Source: Pseudopedobacter sp. (GTDB lineage: Bacteria > Bacteroidota > Bacteroidia > Sphingobacteriales > Sphingobacteriaceae). Taken from it: a stretch of 64,000 nucleotides of DNA. Both the position numbers and the translations under genes were made by a program. The notes beneath the pieces were generated by a model that was not told the origin of the DNA, made no database searches, and saw only the letters and a list, made by a program, of their open reading frames with translations. Location: positions 1 through 64,000 of the forward strand of contig JACMOI010000052.1 of the NCBI GenBank assembly GCA_014378105.1. Direction: 5' to 3'. Shown here one piece after another: positions 9,153 through 18,823 of this stretch. How positions within the stretch are numbered: the stretch's first letter is position 1; each line of letters opens with the position of its first letter.

Positions 9153-10613
9153 TTATTGTTGTCTGAATTCAACACGACGATTAGCTATACGTCCTTCTTC
9201 TGTTGCATTAGATGCAATTGGACGAGTCTCACCGTAACCTTTAGTAGCAATTTTCTTAGCATCAACACCAGAATTTACTAAGTAAGTCTTAACAGCGTTT
9301 GCTCTATCAATAGATAATTGCATGTTATAAGCATCAGTACCTTCTGCAGAAGCATGACCATCTAATTGTAACATCGAACTTGAATTAGCTCTCATCATTG
9401 AAGAAACTTTATCTAAAGTTGGGTAAGAAGAAGTTCTTAATACTGAAGAGTTATACTCAAATTGAATATTATTTAAACCTGTTATGGTCGCAGCTGCTAT
9501 TTCTGGACATCCGTTTAATGCAGCAGTTCCTTTTTCAGTAGGACATTTGTCTTTCCAATCTGGAATACCATCACCATCAGTGTCTAATTCACAACCAGCA
9601 CCATCAACTTTAGCTCCTGCTGGAGTGTTAGGACATTTGTCTAAATGATCAGCAACACCATCACCGTCAGAATCTTTTTTCAAATCTTCAACTGACTGCT
9701 CTAAATTAGATACACGACCTTTTAAAGCTTCTACTTCTTGACGTAAAGTTGGGTCTTTCAACTCATCATACATCATAGCTACTGGATTAACCCAGTTTAA
9801 ATCAGGCTTAGCAGCAGAACCTAAAGAAAATTCTAAACCAGCGTGAGTATAGGAGAATTTATCGTTTGATGGAAAATTGTCTATTCTATAAAGTCCGTCA
9901 AAATTGTCAGAATCTATAAACTTCATTGTATATCCTAAGTCTAAAGCTACTCTATCTCCTAATTTAAATTTAATACCCATTCCTACGGGAATATATCCCT
10001 GTTTTACATAAGTTTCATTTCTACTAGAACCTGCTTTACCTTTGAAGTCATAAACAACAGTATTATTTTTGTACGAAGTAAATCCTTTAGGAGCATAACC
10101 CATTAAACCATAACCAGCACTTACATAAAAATTAATTTTATTTTCTCTTTTAATAAAATCAATAGTTGCTACGTTAACAACACCTGATAAACTTAAGTCG
10201 TATCCAACTTTAGTTTCGAATGAATTAACAGAAACAACTGGGGAACCTCCTCCGTTTGACCCAACACTAACAAGACCATTTTTGTTATAGCCTAATACTT
10301 TTCCCATCTGCAAATCTCCTTGTAGACCGAAAGAATGAGCTAATTGCTTTCTCAAATTGATTCCATAATATGGTTTAAAAGTATATTCTCCAAAACCTAA
10401 ACCTTTGTTAAAATCGTCTTGACCACCAGTAATTACTGTTGGAACTGTAAAACCAGCGTTTATACCAACTGTCCAAGTTCTATACTGCGCTCTTCCACCA
10501 AAAACTTTGGCAGAACTTGTAGTAGCACTTGGCTTATCTTGCGCATTTGCCGCTAGAGCAAAAGCAGTCGCTAGCGTAAAAGCTACTGTCTTTTTTAATG
10601 TAGAATAATTCAT
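9153..10613 (-). CDS. OmpA family outer-membrane protein with TSP3 repeats
   Basis: An outer-membrane beta-barrel protein that also anchors to peptidoglycan. A signal peptide (MNYSTLKKTVAFTLATAFALAANAQ) is followed by a barrel of about 270 residues, a short coiled coil (RQEVEALKGRVSNLEQSVEDLKKD), thrombospondin type 3 calcium-binding repeats (DSDGDGVADHLDKCPNTP, DTDGDGIPDWKDKCP) and a C-terminal OmpA domain (LDGHASAEGTDAYNMQLSIDRANAVKTYL ... GRIANRRVEF) that contacts diaminopimelate. The track starts at 10637; the ATG at 10613 gives a proper signal peptide, so I use it. The gene is monocistronic with its own terminator and is probably abundant. Confidence 0.93.
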   Translation of the reverse strand: MNYSTLKKTVAFTLATAFALAANAQDKPSATTSSAKVFGGRAQYRTWTVGINAGFTVPTVITGGQDDFNKGLGFGEYTFKPYYGINLRKQLAHSFGLQGDLQMGKVLGYNKNGLVSVGSNGGGSPVVSVNSFETKVGYDLSLSGVVNVATIDFIKRENKINFYVSAGYGLMGYAPKGFTSYKNNTVVYDFKGKAGSSRNETYVKQGYIPVGMGIKFKLGDRVALDLGYTMKFIDSDNFDGLYRIDNFPSNDKFSYTHAGLEFSLGSAAKPDLNWVNPVAMMYDELKDPTLRQEVEALKGRVSNLEQSVEDLKKDSDGDGVADHLDKCPNTPAGAKVDGAGCELDTDGDGIPDWKDKCPTEKGTAALNGCPEIAAATITGLNNIQFEYNSSVLRTSSYPTLDKVSSMMRANSSSMLQLDGHASAEGTDAYNMQLSIDRANAVKTYLVNSGVDAKKIATKGYGETRPIASNATEEGRIANRRVEFRQQ

Positions 10614-10772
10614 AATTTTCTTTTTTAAGGTTAACAATTTTTAATTGTGTTTTTATTTGTAAAATTAACTATAAGTTTGATATCTACAAACCTTTCAAAA
10701 TTTGTTCCAAACTTTAGATAAGACAAAAATAGCTATAAAAGGTTTATTATTTTATAAAATTTAACAAATAAA

Positions 10773-12062
10773 ATGAAATATCAGATTACAGAACAGCGTC
10801 TTTTCGTTGAAAACCGAGAAAAATTTTCATCTAAAATGGAAAAAAAAGGGATTTTAATTCTTAATTCAAATGATGAATACCCTAGAAGTGGCGATCAAAT
10901 ATATAATTTTAAACAAAATCCTGACTTATTTTATCTATCAGGAATTGATCAGGAACAATCAATTTTGATATTATTCCCCGATTGTCCTAATCCTTTATAT
11001 AAAGAAGTCCTATTTTTAAGACAGACTAACCCACACATTGTTATTTGGGAAGGACATAAATATACAATTGATGAAGCAAAGGCAATTTCTGGAATTAAAA
11101 AGATTTTTTGGATTGATGAATTTTGGAATATATTAACTTCTATTATTCATTATGCTGATCATATCTTTCTTAACACCAATGAAAATGACAGATACGTTCA
11201 TACAGTACCATATAAAGACTATCGCTTTATAGACGAAATAAAAAATAAATATCCATTACACCAATATAAAAGAGCGGCTACAATTTTTAGAGAATTAAGG
11301 CCCATCAAATCATCCACTGAGATTACTTATATACAAAAGGCTTGCGATGTTACAGAACTTGCTTTTAGAAAAGTTTTAAGTTTTGTAAAACCTGGCGTCT
11401 ATGAATATGAAATAGAGGCCGAAATAATTCATGAGTTTATTAAAAATCAGTCGACAGGCCATGCATATTCCCCAATAATTGCATCTGGAAAAAACGCTTG
11501 TGTTTTACACTATAATGATAATAAAGAAATTTGTAAAGATGGTGATGTTATTTTATTTGATTTTGGAGCAGAGTTTGGAAATTATAATGCTGATTTGAGC
11601 AGGAGTATTCCTGTAAGTGGTAAATTTTCGGAAAGACAAAAAGATGTTTATAATTCTGTTCATCATGTGATGAAAGAGGCCACAAAAATGCTTGTTTCAG
11701 GAACTAATTGGAATCAATACCACGAGGAAGTTGGTAAAATTATGACGCAGGAGCTTATTAAGCTTAATTTATTGGATAAACACGATGTTGAAAAACAAGA
11801 TCCTAAAATGCCTGCATATAAAAAGTACTTTATGCATGGCACATCTCATCATTTAGGGATCGATGTTCATGATTTAGCTAGCAGATACGATCTTTTCGCA
11901 GAAGGAAATGTACTTACATGTGAACCTGGAATTTATATCTTGGAGGAAGGCCTAGGTATCAGACTTGAGAATGATATTTTAATCACTAAAAATGGACCGA
12001 AAGATTTAATGGCATATATTCCAATTGATGCAGACGAGATTGAAGAGATCATGAACTCTTAA
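10773..12062 (+). CDS. pepP: Xaa-Pro aminopeptidase (aminopeptidase P family, M24B)
   Basis: Removes N-terminal residues that precede proline. It is cytoplasmic, as no signal peptide is seen. The N-terminal AMP_N domain spans about residues 1-160. The creatinase-fold catalytic domain has the metal ligands of M24: DFGAEFGNYNADLSR, HGTSHHLGIDVHD, CEPGIYI and RLENDIL. The length (429 aa) is normal for PepP. It is divergent from the OmpA-type gene and overlaps the convergent meaB by 14 bases. Confidence 0.92.
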   Translation: MKYQITEQRLFVENREKFSSKMEKKGILILNSNDEYPRSGDQIYNFKQNPDLFYLSGIDQEQSILILFPDCPNPLYKEVLFLRQTNPHIVIWEGHKYTIDEAKAISGIKKIFWIDEFWNILTSIIHYADHIFLNTNENDRYVHTVPYKDYRFIDEIKNKYPLHQYKRAATIFRELRPIKSSTEITYIQKACDVTELAFRKVLSFVKPGVYEYEIEAEIIHEFIKNQSTGHAYSPIIASGKNACVLHYNDNKEICKDGDVILFDFGAEFGNYNADLSRSIPVSGKFSERQKDVYNSVHHVMKEATKMLVSGTNWNQYHEEVGKIMTQELIKLNLLDKHDVEKQDPKMPAYKKYFMHGTSHHLGIDVHDLASRYDLFAEGNVLTCEPGIYILEEGLGIRLENDILITKNGPKDLMAYIPIDADEIEEIMNS

Positions 12063-12936
12063 ATTGCTCAATAAACTGATATAAATTAAATGGTTTTGCT
12101 AAAGCTTCGGTTATTTTTAATCGAAGCTTTTCCTTTTTTAAATCTTTCATTCTGTGGTTTTGAATCAATTGCCAAGCTTTTTCAGTTAAAAGGTAAGCTC
12201 TTTTTTCATCGTTTATCTTACTAGATTTACTAATTTCACTAATGATCTCCTCAACGCCAATTGATTGACTTGCAATGGCTTTTAAAATTGGCACATTTTT
12301 GCCTCCATGAGTCATCATTTTTAAATGATTGGAAAAAGCATCTGCTCCTTCTCTATCAGCCTTATTAACCACAAAAACATCTGCAACCTCCATTAAACCA
12401 GATTTAATACTCTGTATATCATCGCCAGCCTCAGGAACTAAGACTACAATCGTTAAGTCTGCCAAACCAGCAATCTCAATTTCCGATTGTCCAACACCAA
12501 CAGTTTCTACAAAAATATAATCGAAATCAGCAGCTTTTAAAACATCGCACATTTCTATCGTTTTGACTGATAAACCACCTAAAGATCCTCTTGTGGCAAT
12601 TGATCTGATAAAGACATTTCCATTATTAAACTGATCTGTCATTCTAATTCGATCACCCAATAATGAGCCTAAATTGAAAGGAGAAGTTGGATCAACTGCT
12701 AAAACAGCAATTTTAAAATTTTGAGTTAATTGATTGATAATAGCATTCAATAATGTGCTTTTCCCAGCACCAGGAGGGCCAGTAATTCCAATTACTGGAG
12801 TTTGTTTAATCTCTATTCCTTTTAAGATAACTTCTGATCCATTGCTTTCGTTTTCTATCAACGATAAAACTCGGGCAATTGCTTTAAAATCTCCGGATTT
12901 AAGTCCCTTTATTAATTGCTGTATTTTGTCGGCCAT
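12049..12936 (-). CDS. meaB: Methylmalonyl-CoA mutase-associated GTPase MeaB
   Basis: A G3E-type GTPase that guards loading and integrity of the B12 cofactor in methylmalonyl-CoA mutase. Walker A is GPPGAGKSTLL (near residue 53). The AVDPTSPFNLGSLLGDRIRM block and FVETVGVGQSEIEIAGLAD are characteristic of MeaB/ArgK, and NKADREGADAF gives guanine specificity. The length (295 aa) is slightly short of typical (about 320-330) but the domain is complete. The mutase itself is not in the window. It is divergent from the glycan gene at 12969. Confidence 0.93.
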   Translation of the reverse strand: MADKIQQLIKGLKSGDFKAIARVLSLIENESNGSEVILKGIEIKQTPVIGITGPPGAGKSTLLNAIINQLTQNFKIAVLAVDPTSPFNLGSLLGDRIRMTDQFNNGNVFIRSIATRGSLGGLSVKTIEMCDVLKAADFDYIFVETVGVGQSEIEIAGLADLTIVVLVPEAGDDIQSIKSGLMEVADVFVVNKADREGADAFSNHLKMMTHGGKNVPILKAIASQSIGVEEIISEISKSSKINDEKRAYLLTEKAWQLIQNHRMKDLKKEKLRLKITEALAKPFNLYQFIEQFKSS

Positions 12937-12968
12937 TAAATTAACTTTGAAAACAAATTAACTACTTA

Positions 12969-14213
12969 TTGCTGTCATTGACTAATATTTGGAGAAAAAG
13001 CATCTCGATAATTCAACATTATGGATTTGATATTGCTTGCTATTTATTGGTTTTAGGCTTGTTATTTTCAAGGGCAATCCTTTCAATGTCTAGTTGTTTA
13101 TTACTTTTCACAGCTGTAATATCCTACGATAATAAATCATTGCCAAAGTTCAAGCTTTACTTTTTGGTGTTTCCGCTAATTTATTTTTTCTATTTAACTA
13201 GCTTTTGGAATACCGAAGATTATGCTAATTACTTTAGAATTATATTTAAAAACCTATCCTTACTTATTATACCAATATCGTTTTGGCTTAATCCAAGAAT
13301 TAACAGTAAGAAAAACATCATCAATTTATTTTTTTCCGGAAGTTTATTGATCTTAATTATTACATCTTTTGAAGTTTTAATTAATTTTAATACTTCAATA
13401 GAAGCATTAAAAAACAGTAAAAATACACTCACTATCTTCACTAATTTTTATGCTGAATTCTCCATATTATGTGCAATTTCTTTTATTCTCTTTTTTGATC
13501 AGACAATCAAAGAAAAAAAATCAGCTCATAAAAAGCTTACTCTCATCTCTCTCATAATATTTTTAGTGCTAATCCATATTATTGCTTTAAGATTTTCCTT
13601 ATTAATAATCTATTTATTCCTTTTCACTTATTTAGTTTCTTATTTTGTTAATCGAAAACAAGTCAAATCAATGATTTTAATGCTTTTATCTATCATTTTA
13701 ATTCCCATTTTTTTTTACAAGTTTATTGAATCTTTTAAAGCAAAAGTTGACAATACTTTTCAAGATATTGAAGTCATCATCCAGAATAAAAACCCTAACG
13801 ATTTTTCTATAAGTCAGAGAGAAGTGGCGCTAAAATGTTCAATCGCAGCTATAAATAAAAATATTTGGTTTGGAGTTTCTCCTGCTGACGCAGAAAATAC
13901 GATGAAAGTAGAGTATGCTAAAGGATCTTATCTTTTGACTCCAGAAAATCGAATTTTTATCCACAACCAATTCTTTTTATTTGCACTATCTTTCGGCCTA
14001 CCCATTGCATTAATAATAATTGGCTTATTACTCTATTTCTCGTTTACTTTAGTTAAAGGAAATCAAATTTTAATCTATATAATCCCAGCGTTCTTTATTT
14101 ATTGGATGATTGAAAATGGTTTAGAAAAACAAATTAGCGCAACGGCTTTTTTATTTATTGTATTTCTTTTGTGTCAAAATTCTAATAGAAATAAAAAAAA
14201 TAGTATATCTTAA
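12969..14213 (+). CDS. O-antigen ligase/polymerase-like polytopic membrane protein
   Basis: A 414-aa integral membrane protein with about 11-12 hydrophobic segments and a large periplasmic loop near residues 255-330. That topology, plus the NIWFGVSPADAENTMK ... NRIFIHNQFFLFALSFGLP segment typical of the Wzy_C/O-antigen ligase superfamily, suggests it joins or polymerises surface polysaccharide. The start is uncertain: TTG at 12969 keeps the first membrane segment intact, whereas the first in-frame ATG (near 13086) would cut into it. It opens the glycan gene cluster, and the next gene starts three bases after its stop. Confidence 0.72.
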   Translation: MLSLTNIWRKSISIIQHYGFDIACYLLVLGLLFSRAILSMSSCLLLFTAVISYDNKSLPKFKLYFLVFPLIYFFYLTSFWNTEDYANYFRIIFKNLSLLIIPISFWLNPRINSKKNIINLFFSGSLLILIITSFEVLINFNTSIEALKNSKNTLTIFTNFYAEFSILCAISFILFFDQTIKEKKSAHKKLTLISLIIFLVLIHIIALRFSLLIIYLFLFTYLVSYFVNRKQVKSMILMLLSIILIPIFFYKFIESFKAKVDNTFQDIEVIIQNKNPNDFSISQREVALKCSIAAINKNIWFGVSPADAENTMKVEYAKGSYLLTPENRIFIHNQFFLFALSFGLPIALIIIGLLLYFSFTLVKGNQILIYIIPAFFIYWMIENGLEKQISATAFLFIVFLLCQNSNRNKKNSIS

Positions 14214-14216
14214 ATT

Positions 14217-14879
14217 ATGGCAATCCCCAAAGTAATTTATCAGACATTTAAGAGTAAGGAATTACCATTCATCACCAAATGGCATATTAAAAAGTTTTTA
14301 AAAAATAATCCCGAATACATTTATGAATTTTATGATGACGTAAGAATTGAAGAATTTTTTGAATCAAATTACGATAGTGAATGGCTTAAAGCTTATCAAA
14401 AATTGAATATTGGTGCAGCTAAGGCCGATTTCTTCCGATATGCTATACTTTACAAAAAAGGAGGCGTTTACTTAGATATCGACAGTGGCATAAAAGGTAA
14501 GCTAAGTGCCTTTATAAAACCAGATGACAAAGCCATTATTAGTATGGAAAAAAATGATGGTGTCTATATTCAATGGGCTTTGATATTTGAAGCTGGCCAT
14601 CCTTTTTTAAAAGAAACATTAGACTTAGTTAAAAATAATATTGACCAAAATCTTTATCCTCATGATGTACACGGCATGACAGGACCAACAGCCTACACCA
14701 AGGCAATTAATAATTGTTTGGAAAAAACTAAAGATGTTTCATACAGATTATTAGGGATTGATTACGAAGGTCATTTACAATTCAAATATAAATTAGGAAA
14801 GTTTTTTCTTTACAAAAAAGGAGACCACTGGAAGAAGCAACAATTGATTAAACCAGTTTTAAAAAATATCGATCAATGA
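14217..14879 (+). CDS. Glycosyltransferase of the OCH1/capsular sugar-binding DXD type
   Basis: A cytoplasmic sugar transferase of 220 aa. It starts with IPKVIYQTFKS, has the conserved IGAAKADFFRYAILYKKGGVYLDIDSG block in which DID is the DXD metal/nucleotide-sugar site, and continues into HGMTGPTAY. These are hallmarks of the Gly_transf_sug (OCH1-like) family seen in capsule and LPS clusters. The donor and acceptor sugars cannot be told from sequence. Its stop overlaps the next gene's start by four bases (ATGA), so the two are translationally coupled. Confidence 0.85.
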   Translation: MAIPKVIYQTFKSKELPFITKWHIKKFLKNNPEYIYEFYDDVRIEEFFESNYDSEWLKAYQKLNIGAAKADFFRYAILYKKGGVYLDIDSGIKGKLSAFIKPDDKAIISMEKNDGVYIQWALIFEAGHPFLKETLDLVKNNIDQNLYPHDVHGMTGPTAYTKAINNCLEKTKDVSYRLLGIDYEGHLQFKYKLGKFFLYKKGDHWKKQQLIKPVLKNIDQ

Positions 14880-15754
14880 AAATTGCAGGATTTACCTTCA
14901 TCAGAAATGCCATTATTAATGATTATGCAATTGTAGAAGCTATTACTTCTATTCTACCAATCTGTGATGAATTTGTGGTTGCAGTTGGGGATAGTGAAGA
15001 TGAAACTAGAAAACTGATAGAAAACATAAACTCTTCGAAAATAAAAATCATTGACACAGTTTGGGACATGAGCCTTCATGAAGGCGGCAAAACTTTCGCT
15101 ACAGAAACTGATAAGGCTTTCCATGCGATTTCAAAAGATATAGATTGGGCCTTTTATATTCAAGGCGATGAATGCGTTCATGAAAAATATCTTCCACTCA
15201 TTAAAAAAGAAATGGCAGACAATCTCTATAATCCTAAAATTGAAGGGATGCTTTTTAAATACGTTCATTTCTATGGCTCTTATGATTATTACGGTGAATC
15301 TAGACGATGGTATCGAAGAGAAATTAGAGCGATTAAAAGAAATTTGTATGTCCAGTCTTACAGGGATGCACAAGGTTTTAGAATTGATGACCGAAAAATA
15401 AATGTTAAATTAATTGACGCTTATATTTATCATTTTGGCTGGGTAAAACCACCCGCTGGTTTGGTAAATAAAGTGAACAATTTCAATACTTTTTATCACG
15501 ATGATAGTTGGTTGCAAGAAAATAAAATCAGCACAGAGGAGTTTGATTATGGTAATGCCGATAGACTATTAAAGTTTGAAGGTACGCTCCCAAAAGGTTA
15601 TCAAAACAGAAAAGAAAAAATGAATTGGACTTTTTCCTTTGACCCAACAAAATCATCTAAAAAATTAAACTTTAGAAGAAGATTTCTTGCTTGGGTCGAA
15701 GATAAATTTGAAGTAAGGTTATTTGAATATAAAAACTATAAGAAGATAAACTAA
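14876..15754 (+). CDS. GT2-like (GT-A fold) glycosyltransferase
   Basis: A 292-aa protein whose start, MKIAGFTFIRNAIINDYAIVEAITSILPICDEFVVAVGDSEDETRKLI, is the pattern of family 2-like glycosyltransferases that open with an FxRN motif. A likely metal-binding segment is FYIQGDECVHE, and a basic region (YGESRRWYRREIRAIKR) follows. It probably adds a sugar to a surface glycan alongside the coupled gene upstream; the exact reaction is not deducible. ORFs at 15131 and 15168 are shadows. Confidence 0.78.
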   Translation: MKIAGFTFIRNAIINDYAIVEAITSILPICDEFVVAVGDSEDETRKLIENINSSKIKIIDTVWDMSLHEGGKTFATETDKAFHAISKDIDWAFYIQGDECVHEKYLPLIKKEMADNLYNPKIEGMLFKYVHFYGSYDYYGESRRWYRREIRAIKRNLYVQSYRDAQGFRIDDRKINVKLIDAYIYHFGWVKPPAGLVNKVNNFNTFYHDDSWLQENKISTEEFDYGNADRLLKFEGTLPKGYQNRKEKMNWTFSFDPTKSSKKLNFRRRFLAWVEDKFEVRLFEYKNYKKIN

Positions 15755-15832
15755 GTTTGAACTTAATTTTCAAATGTTATTTTTGAGAATCAAACCCATA
15801 TTTAATTATACATTAAACAAAGTCCAAGCAAT

Positions 15833-16663
15833 ATGTTAAACTATATAAAAAGCTCTTTAGCTAGAAAAAAAGCCAGAAGAGTTACTCAGGAATATCCACC
15901 AAAAGTTTCAACTTTTGACATTGGAAAATATGGTAAAATAGAATTTGCTAATTGGTCTAACCCGCTTGTTACTCAAATAAAAATAGATTCCGAAATGATC
16001 GAATTCTTTAACCAATTCATTAAAGAAGGAGATTTAGCTATTGATATTGGAGCAAATATTGGGGATACAACCGTTCCTATGGCCGTTTGTTCTGGCAAAA
16101 CGGGTTTAACAGTAGGATTTGATCCAAATCCTATGGTTTTAAAAATTTTGGAGAAAAACGCATCTCTTAACAGTAATAAATATAAATTGGAATTTCAGCC
16201 ATATGCTATTTCTACAATGGAAGAAGAATTTTTCTTTGTTTCTTCTGAGGCTTCATTTGCGAATGGCGCAATTTCTAAAGACAAAAATAGCACTCACGGA
16301 AATTTTGTGTTACCCAATAAAATCAAAGGCGTTCATCTGAAGACATTTTTAGAATCAAAATACCAAAATTGGATCAACAAATTATCTTTTATTAAAATAG
16401 ATACAGAAGGATACGACAAAGAAATCATCAAGTCCATCACCGATTTAATTTTGGACTATAAGCCAGTAATTATAGCCGAAAGTTTTGTTGGCGTAACAGA
16501 TGAGGCTAAAATTGAGCTTTATAATGTAATTGCGAAAAATGGATATGATATATTTTACTTCGAAGATTTTAACATTAATGCAGAGGTAAGAAAACTAAAT
16601 AAAAACTCGGATATGTTGAGTTTCAAAAAAACCATTAATATTTACGCAACACCGATAAAGTAA
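15833..16663 (+). CDS. FkbM family SAM-dependent methyltransferase
   Basis: A 276-aa methyltransferase. The SAM-binding motif I is DLAIDIGANIGDTTVPMA, followed by VGFDPNPMVLKILEKNASLN (motif II area). The C-terminal WINKLSFIKIDTEGYDKEIIKSI is the diagnostic FkbM block. Members often O-methylate sugars of capsules and glycans, which fits its position between glycosyltransferases and an ABC exporter. A gap of 78 bases separates it from the GT gene; I saw no terminator there. Confidence 0.88.
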   Translation: MLNYIKSSLARKKARRVTQEYPPKVSTFDIGKYGKIEFANWSNPLVTQIKIDSEMIEFFNQFIKEGDLAIDIGANIGDTTVPMAVCSGKTGLTVGFDPNPMVLKILEKNASLNSNKYKLEFQPYAISTMEEEFFFVSSEASFANGAISKDKNSTHGNFVLPNKIKGVHLKTFLESKYQNWINKLSFIKIDTEGYDKEIIKSITDLILDYKPVIIAESFVGVTDEAKIELYNVIAKNGYDIFYFEDFNINAEVRKLNKNSDMLSFKKTINIYATPIK

Positions 16664-16758
16664 ATCCAAATAAAACCTAGTTTTGTATTGCTCAATTTAA
16701 AAAATAAATAGCTGTTATTCATTTATTTAGCTATTCTATACCAGCATTAAATTAATTA

Positions 16759-18597
16759 ATGAAAACCTATTTCAGATTACTTTCTTTCGCAAAACCCATT
16801 AGTAAATTTGCATTTCCATACTTCATATTCACACTGTTGTATGCCTTATTCAATACAATAGTTTTTTCCTTATTGATGCCTGTATTGAATGTTTTATTTA
16901 TTCAAGAGGGTATTACAAAAGCAAATACTGTTACTCAAAAGCCTCAATTTGATGGTTCTTTTCAGTATTTCACAAACTTATTTCATTATTATTTTGATTA
17001 CTTTACCCAAGCAAACGGACAAAAAGGAGCACTTGTTTTTGTAGCCATAACACTGGTGATTTGTGTCTTATTGAGTAATGTTTTTAGGTATTTATCTGCA
17101 AGGATAATGGAGAATTTACGGATTTACACCTTACATAACCTTAGAAAAACCGTTTTTGAATCTGTAACTAAACTTCATTTACACTTTTTTAATAACGAAA
17201 GAAAAGGAGATATCATTGCAAAAATAACTTCCGATGTTCAAGTTGTTCAATTTTGTATTACCAATACTTTGCAAGTGGTTTTCAGAGAGCCCTTATTGAT
17301 TATCGGTTACATGATTTTATTGTTCACCATCTCAGCAAAATTGACGCTTTTCACTCTTCTACTTTTACCAGTTTCGGGATTGGTAATTGCTCGAATTGTA
17401 AAGCGATTAAAAGCACAAGCTTTGGATGCGCAAAGTTCTTTTGGTGTAATGGTGAGTCAAGTTGATGAAGCTATCAGTGGAATGCGAATTGTTAAAGCCT
17501 TTAATGCTTTGCCTTATGTGCAAAAGAAATTCAATCAGGAAAACGACAAATATTCAAACATCAGTCGTTCAATGGCTAAAAGACAACAATTAGCTTCCCC
17601 AGTTTCTGAGTTTTTAGGCGTTTTAACTTTGTCAGGGATTTTAATTTATGGCGGTTCGTTAGTCTTAGATAAAGATGCTAGCATCACCGCCGCTGGATTC
17701 ATTACCTATATTGGCGCTTTTTCTCAATTACTACGTCCCGCAAAAGCCATATCAGACGCATTTAGTAACATCAATCAAGGTCTCGCTGCCGGAGAAAGAG
17801 TTTTAGGATTGGTGGACACTCCTTCCATCATCAACGATTTACCTCTAGCCATTGAAGTTGAAGATTTCGACACTGCCATTCAGTTTAATGATGTGACGTT
17901 TGCTTATGGTGATAAAGAAATTCTTAAGAATATTAATCTAACTATCCCAAAAGGAAAAACTGTCGCTTTAGTAGGTCCATCTGGTGGTGGAAAATCTACT
18001 TTGTTAGATTTAATACCCCGTTTCTCAGATCCAGTGGCTGGAGAAATTTTTATAGATGGCAAAGATATTAAAGCTCTTAGTCAGGATTCTTTAAGGAATT
18101 TAATGGGTGTGGTAAACCAAGAATCCATACTTTTTAACGACTCTATTTATAATAATATTGTTTTTGGTCGTGAGGGTTTTACGCAACAACAAGTGGAAGA
18201 AGCTGCGAAAATTGCAAATGCTCATGATTTCATTTTGAAAACAGATGAAGGTTATGAAACTAATATCGGAGATAGAGGCATTAAACTTTCAGGCGGACAA
18301 AAACAACGGATTTGTATTGCCAGAGCTGTTTTAGGAAATCCTCCAATCATGTTATTAGATGAGGCAACTTCTGCTTTAGATACAGAATCAGAAAAATTAG
18401 TGCAGGAAGCTTTGGATCATTTGATGCAAAATAGAACTACATTAGTAATTGCTCATCGTTTAAGCACCATCCAAAATGCAGATTTAATTGTGGTAATTGA
18501 AGCTGGTCAAATCATTGAACAAGGTTCTCACAGCGAGTTGATACAACATAATGGTTTGTACAAAAAACTCATTAGCATGCAAACTTTCGAATCTTAG
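16759..18597 (+). CDS. ABC exporter, fused membrane and ATPase domains (MsbA-like)
   Basis: A 612-aa half transporter that works as a homodimer in the inner membrane. Six membrane segments fill about residues 1-330 (ABC transporter type 1 fold). The ATPase domain has Walker A GPSGGGKSTLL, signature LSGGQKQR, Walker B IMLLDEATSALD and the H-loop IAHRLSTI. The closest functional class is lipid A/lipid-linked glycan flippases (MsbA) or lipid exporters. It ends the glycan cluster and may export its product or act as the cell's general MsbA. Confidence 0.9.
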   Translation: MKTYFRLLSFAKPISKFAFPYFIFTLLYALFNTIVFSLLMPVLNVLFIQEGITKANTVTQKPQFDGSFQYFTNLFHYYFDYFTQANGQKGALVFVAITLVICVLLSNVFRYLSARIMENLRIYTLHNLRKTVFESVTKLHLHFFNNERKGDIIAKITSDVQVVQFCITNTLQVVFREPLLIIGYMILLFTISAKLTLFTLLLLPVSGLVIARIVKRLKAQALDAQSSFGVMVSQVDEAISGMRIVKAFNALPYVQKKFNQENDKYSNISRSMAKRQQLASPVSEFLGVLTLSGILIYGGSLVLDKDASITAAGFITYIGAFSQLLRPAKAISDAFSNINQGLAAGERVLGLVDTPSIINDLPLAIEVEDFDTAIQFNDVTFAYGDKEILKNINLTIPKGKTVALVGPSGGGKSTLLDLIPRFSDPVAGEIFIDGKDIKALSQDSLRNLMGVVNQESILFNDSIYNNIVFGREGFTQQQVEEAAKIANAHDFILKTDEGYETNIGDRGIKLSGGQKQRICIARAVLGNPPIMLLDEATSALDTESEKLVQEALDHLMQNRTTLVIAHRLSTIQNADLIVVIEAGQIIEQGSHSELIQHNGLYKKLISMQTFES

Positions 18598-18622
18598 AAT
18601 TTATTATTAGTCTTGTTCCTTT

Positions 18623-18732
18623 GGGCTGGGCTTTACACAACAATCCGTTACGCGTTAGCGATAGGAGCGGCCGCTTTTTTGTTGCCTTATGCGATTGAAA
18701 ATTGCAACAAAAAACTATAGCAAATAGCGTGT
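18623..18732. repeat. Degenerate dispersed intergenic repeat, family 1, copy B (inverted)
   Basis: Noncoding sequence between the ABC exporter and infB. Read on the minus strand it ends with GCGGCCGCTCCTATCGCTAACGCG, which matches the end of the copy at 33245-33352 (GCGCTACAATCCCTAACGCG). It also contains a perfect 11-base inverted repeat, TTTTTTGTTGC (18675-18685) with GCAACAAAAAA (18704-18714), which would fold into a hairpin in either transcript. No ORF is supported. Confidence 0.6.
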
Positions 18733-18771
18733 CTGAACGCCAATGTAGATTATTCTAAATCCATTTCAACA

Positions 18772-18800
18772 AAAAAGCCACTCTGATATAGAATGGCTTT
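18772..18800 (-). terminator. Terminator of the rimP-nusA-infB operon
   Basis: On the minus strand, AAAGCCA...TGGCTTT forms a stem with a few internal mismatches and is followed by a T-run (TGGCTTTTTTG). It lies 24 bases after the infB stop, where an operon terminator is expected. The stem is weaker than others in the window. Confidence 0.68.
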
Positions 18801-18823
18801 AAATTTATATTGCTGTTGAGATT

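Noticed and set aside
18675-18714. Insertion sequence ends (11-base inverted repeat)
   Set aside because: There is no transposase or target duplication; the arms are only 18 bases apart and fall inside a dispersed repeat.
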